The notes under the pieces were generated by a model. That model worked only from the letters and a program-made list of their open reading frames with translations, made no database searches and was not told the DNA's origin. DNA of 33,346 bases from an uncultured Acidimicrobiia bacterium (GTDB lineage: Bacteria; Actinomycetota; Acidimicrobiia; Acidimicrobiales; CAIXPF01). Positions 31,258-33,346 of this stretch are shown here, piece by piece. The stretch spans positions 1 through 33,346 of the forward strand of contig CAIXPF010000177.1 of the NCBI GenBank assembly GCA_903921205.1. The letters are read 5' to 3'. Position 1 is the stretch's first letter; the number at the start of each line of letters is the position of its first letter. Made by a program: the position numbers and the translations under genes.

Positions 31258-32562
31258 TCAGCGCTGCTCGTCGACCCTCGAGTGCAGCACCGAGCGCGCC
31301 GAGCCCACCAGGTACAGCGAACCGGTGACCAGGACCAGATCCGACGGCGAGGCCGCGGCGAGGGCCCAGCCGACACCTTGTTCGATGGTGGAGGCCACGC
31401 GGCACACGATGCCCAACGACGAAGCCGCCAAGGCCAGTTCGTCGGCCGGAAGGGCTCGAGGCGAGGTTGGGGTGCAGGTGATGACCATGTCGAAGCGGTC
31501 GGCGCGCAACGCCTGCAACATCGTGTGGGGGTCGCGCCCTTCGAGCATGCCGCACACCAGGATGCGGCGACCCTCGACGGCGAAGCCCTCCTCGAGCACC
31601 GCCGCGGCGGCTTCGGCGCCGTCGGGGTTGTGGGCCCCGTCGAGGATGACGAGCGGGTTGCGGCGCACCACCTCGAAGCGCCCGGCGACCTCCGCAGCGG
31701 CGAAGCCGTCGGCGACGACGTCGGGGTCGAGCGCTCGGTCGAAGAAGGCCGAGGTGGCCATCAGCGCCAGCATGGCGTTCGTGCCCTGATGGGCGCCGTG
31801 CAGGGGCACGAACAGCTCGGTGAGCCGCTGGAAGGGGGTGCGCACGTCGATCAATCGCCCACCGACGGCCAGCCGGTTGGCCTCGAGCTCGAAGTCCTCG
31901 CCGGCCACCAGGGCCGCAGCGGGACCCTCGCCGAGGAAGACCTCACGCAGGACCGGGTCGGTCTCACCGAGCACCAGGGTCGAGGTCGGCTTGATGATCC
32001 CGGCCTTCTCCTCGGCGATACGGCGGCGCCAGTCGCCCACGAAGTCGGTGTGGTCGCGGCCGATGTTGGTGATGACGGCGACGTCGGCAGTGACGATGTT
32101 CGTGGCGTCGAAGCGCCCCATCACCCCGACCTCGATGACCGCCACGTCGACCGCCTCGTCGGCGAAGATGGCGAAGGCGCACGCGGTCAAGCACTCGAAG
32201 TGGCTGGGCCGGTGCTGCAGCATCGGTTCGAGCATCGACAGCTGCTCGACCGCATCGGCGAAACGTCCGTCGTCGATCTCGACGTCGTCGATGCGGATCC
32301 GCTCGTTGTACCGCTCGAGATGAGGACTGGTGTAGGTGCCGACCTTGAGGCCATGGGCCATCAACAGGCGGGTCGCCATCCGGGCAGTGGAACCCTTGCC
32401 GTTGGTGCCGGTGATGTGGATCACCGGATACGCGGTATGGGGATCGCCCCACAGCCGGGCGATGTCGGCCATCGCGTCGAGCGACAAGCCCTCGTACACC
32501 CCGGTTCGCACCTCGAGGTTGATGTGGGCGTCGAGGTAGGCCAGGGCCTCGTCGAAGTTCAC
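31258..32562 (-). CDS. folC: Folylpolyglutamate synthase / dihydrofolate synthase
   Basis: FolC adds glutamate to folates and often also makes dihydrofolate. The 434-residue product is a Mur-ligase-type enzyme with P-loop TGTNGKGST (51-59), TSPHLERYNERIRID, the ATP-site region TNIGRDHTDFVG and, in the C-terminal domain, LDGAHNPDGAEAAA. Start is the GTG at 32562, with AAGG about 6 bases upstream. It follows clpX by 67 bases. valS, often between clpX and folC, is not here. Confidence 0.94.
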   Translation of the reverse strand: MNFDEALAYLDAHINLEVRTGVYEGLSLDAMADIARLWGDPHTAYPVIHITGTNGKGSTARMATRLLMAHGLKVGTYTSPHLERYNERIRIDDVEIDDGRFADAVEQLSMLEPMLQHRPSHFECLTACAFAIFADEAVDVAVIEVGVMGRFDATNIVTADVAVITNIGRDHTDFVGDWRRRIAEEKAGIIKPTSTLVLGETDPVLREVFLGEGPAAALVAGEDFELEANRLAVGGRLIDVRTPFQRLTELFVPLHGAHQGTNAMLALMATSAFFDRALDPDVVADGFAAAEVAGRFEVVRRNPLVILDGAHNPDGAEAAAAVLEEGFAVEGRRILVCGMLEGRDPHTMLQALRADRFDMVITCTPTSPRALPADELALAASSLGIVCRVASTIEQGVGWALAAASPSDLVLVTGSLYLVGSARSVLHSRVDEQR

Positions 32563-32629
32563 CGCGTGCCTTGTGTCGTGGTCGGTGGGGATGCCGGGGG
32601 TGACTGGGTCGACCGGATGGTCGGCGCGA

Positions 32630-33346
32630 TCAGGAAGCGGCGCGGCGCGGACGGGGCTGGGTACGGACGTGCTGCGAGCGGCGCACCACCGTCGGGTACA
32701 CCTTCTCCCGCACGTGGTTCTCGTCGATCTCGACGCGGACGGCGTCCTTCTCGGAGGGCAGGTCGTACATCACCCCGAGGAGCACCTCCTCCAGGATGGC
32801 CCGAAGCCCGCGGGCACCGGTGCCACGCAGGAGGGCCTGCTCGGCCACGGCGTTGAGCGCGGTGTCGGTGAAGGCGAGCTCCACGTCCTCGAGCTCGAAG
32901 AACTTCTGGTACTGCTTCACCAGGGCGTTCTTCGGCTCGACGAGGATGCGGATCAGGGCTTCGTTGTCGAGCGACGACACCGCGCCGATGACCGGCAGAC
33001 GACCGACGAACTCGGGGATCAGGCCGAACTTCAGCAGGTCCTCGGGGAGCACCTTCGACATGAGATCGTCGAGGTTACGCTCCTCCGGGTTCTTGATCCG
33101 GGCGCCGAAGCCGACCGAGTTGCGGCCCTGCCGGTTGGCGATGATCTGGTCGAGGCCGGCGAAGGCACCACCGCAGATGAACAGCACGTTGGTGGTGTCG
33201 ATCTGGATGAACTCCTGGTGGGGGTGCTTGCGGCCACCCTGGGGCGGGACCGATGCAGTAGTCCCCTCGAGAATCTTCAGCAGCGCCTGCTGGACACCTT
33301 CACCGGAGACGTCCCGGGTGATCGACGGGTTCTCGGACTTCCGGGC
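32630..33346 (-). CDS. clpX: ATP-dependent Clp protease ATP-binding subunit ClpX (partial)
   Basis: Only the C-terminal 238 residues are in the window; the gene runs past the right edge without a start. The visible part begins [17 protein letters not shown] and continues through [50 protein letters not shown] (arginine sensor region) and the small AAA domain with [16 protein letters not shown]. ClpX unfolds tagged proteins for ClpP. The Walker motifs and zinc-binding domain lie outside the window. Confidence 0.97.
   Translation of the reverse strand, partial: ARKSENPSITRDVSGEGVQQALLKILEGTTASVPPQGGRKHPHQEFIQIDTTNVLFICGGAFAGLDQIIANRQGRNSVGFGARIKNPEERNLDDLMSKVLPEDLLKFGLIPEFVGRLPVIGAVSSLDNEALIRILVEPKNALVKQYQKFFELEDVELAFTDTALNAVAEQALLRGTGARGLRAILEEVLLGVMYDLPSEKDAVRVEIDENHVREKVYPTVVRRSQHVRTQPRPRRAAS

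Noticed and set aside
30838-32856. A 672-residue open frame on the plus strand opposite folC and ndk
   Set aside because: It runs antisense to two clear genes, has no family match and is rich in Gly, Asp and Arg as expected of a shadow frame in high-GC DNA.

Overview
The window is a dense, high-GC chromosomal segment from an actinobacterium. Class Acidimicrobiia is the best guess, inferred from the gene set and style only; there is no rRNA or other taxonomic marker. Supporting features are the high GC content with strong GC bias at third codon positions, many GTG starts, a class II DAHP synthase, an RNase E/G with a long N-terminal disordered region, an mreBCD-PBP2-RodA cluster implying rod shape, and many leaderless-type promoters. 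I call 32 protein-coding genes; the one at the right edge is cut by the window. I see no tRNA, rRNA, CRISPR array, insertion sequence or prophage gene. No gap between genes exceeds about 160 bases.

Read from right to left on the minus strand, the window follows a widespread bacterial core order: clpX (partial), folC, ndk, mreB, mreC, mreD, PBP2, rodA, a TIGR03960-type radical SAM protein, its TIGR03936/DUF2344 partner, rne/rng, rplU, rpmA, obg, proB, and further left nadD, an LCP/LytR_C protein and rsfS. These genes serve cell elongation (mre genes, PBP2, RodA), RNA processing and ribosome biogenesis (RNase E/G, L21, L27, Obg, RsfS), proline, NAD and folate biosynthesis (proB, nadD, folC) and nucleotide supply (ndk).

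The core order is broken by plus-strand islands. One holds dgt and a small lipoprotein between rpmA and obg. One holds an AAA+ ATPase, a membrane-anchored coiled-coil protein and PspA, divergent from a MoxR/VWA pair. One holds a divergent sigma-70 factor and class II DAHP synthase (aroG) next to nadD. The left end (1-2552) carries accessory metabolism: an enoyl-CoA hydratase-like protein lacking the usual acids, a small cupin, and a nitronate monooxygenase. A DUF169 protein and a histidine phosphatase lie between aroG and the VWA gene.

The most notable regulatory signal is a recurrent TANNNT hexamer placed exactly 6 bases before the start codon in seven genes, and 7-9 bases before in five more, with no Shine-Dalgarno site. 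This indicates widespread leaderless transcription. All three convergent gene junctions carry GC-rich hairpins without a U-tract. The best candidate for an undescribed functional unit is the back-to-back MoxR/VWA and AAA/coiled-coil/PspA block (9126-14686), whose shared divergent region holds a TGACG-N4-CGTCA inverted repeat and three perfect GATGGGA copies.
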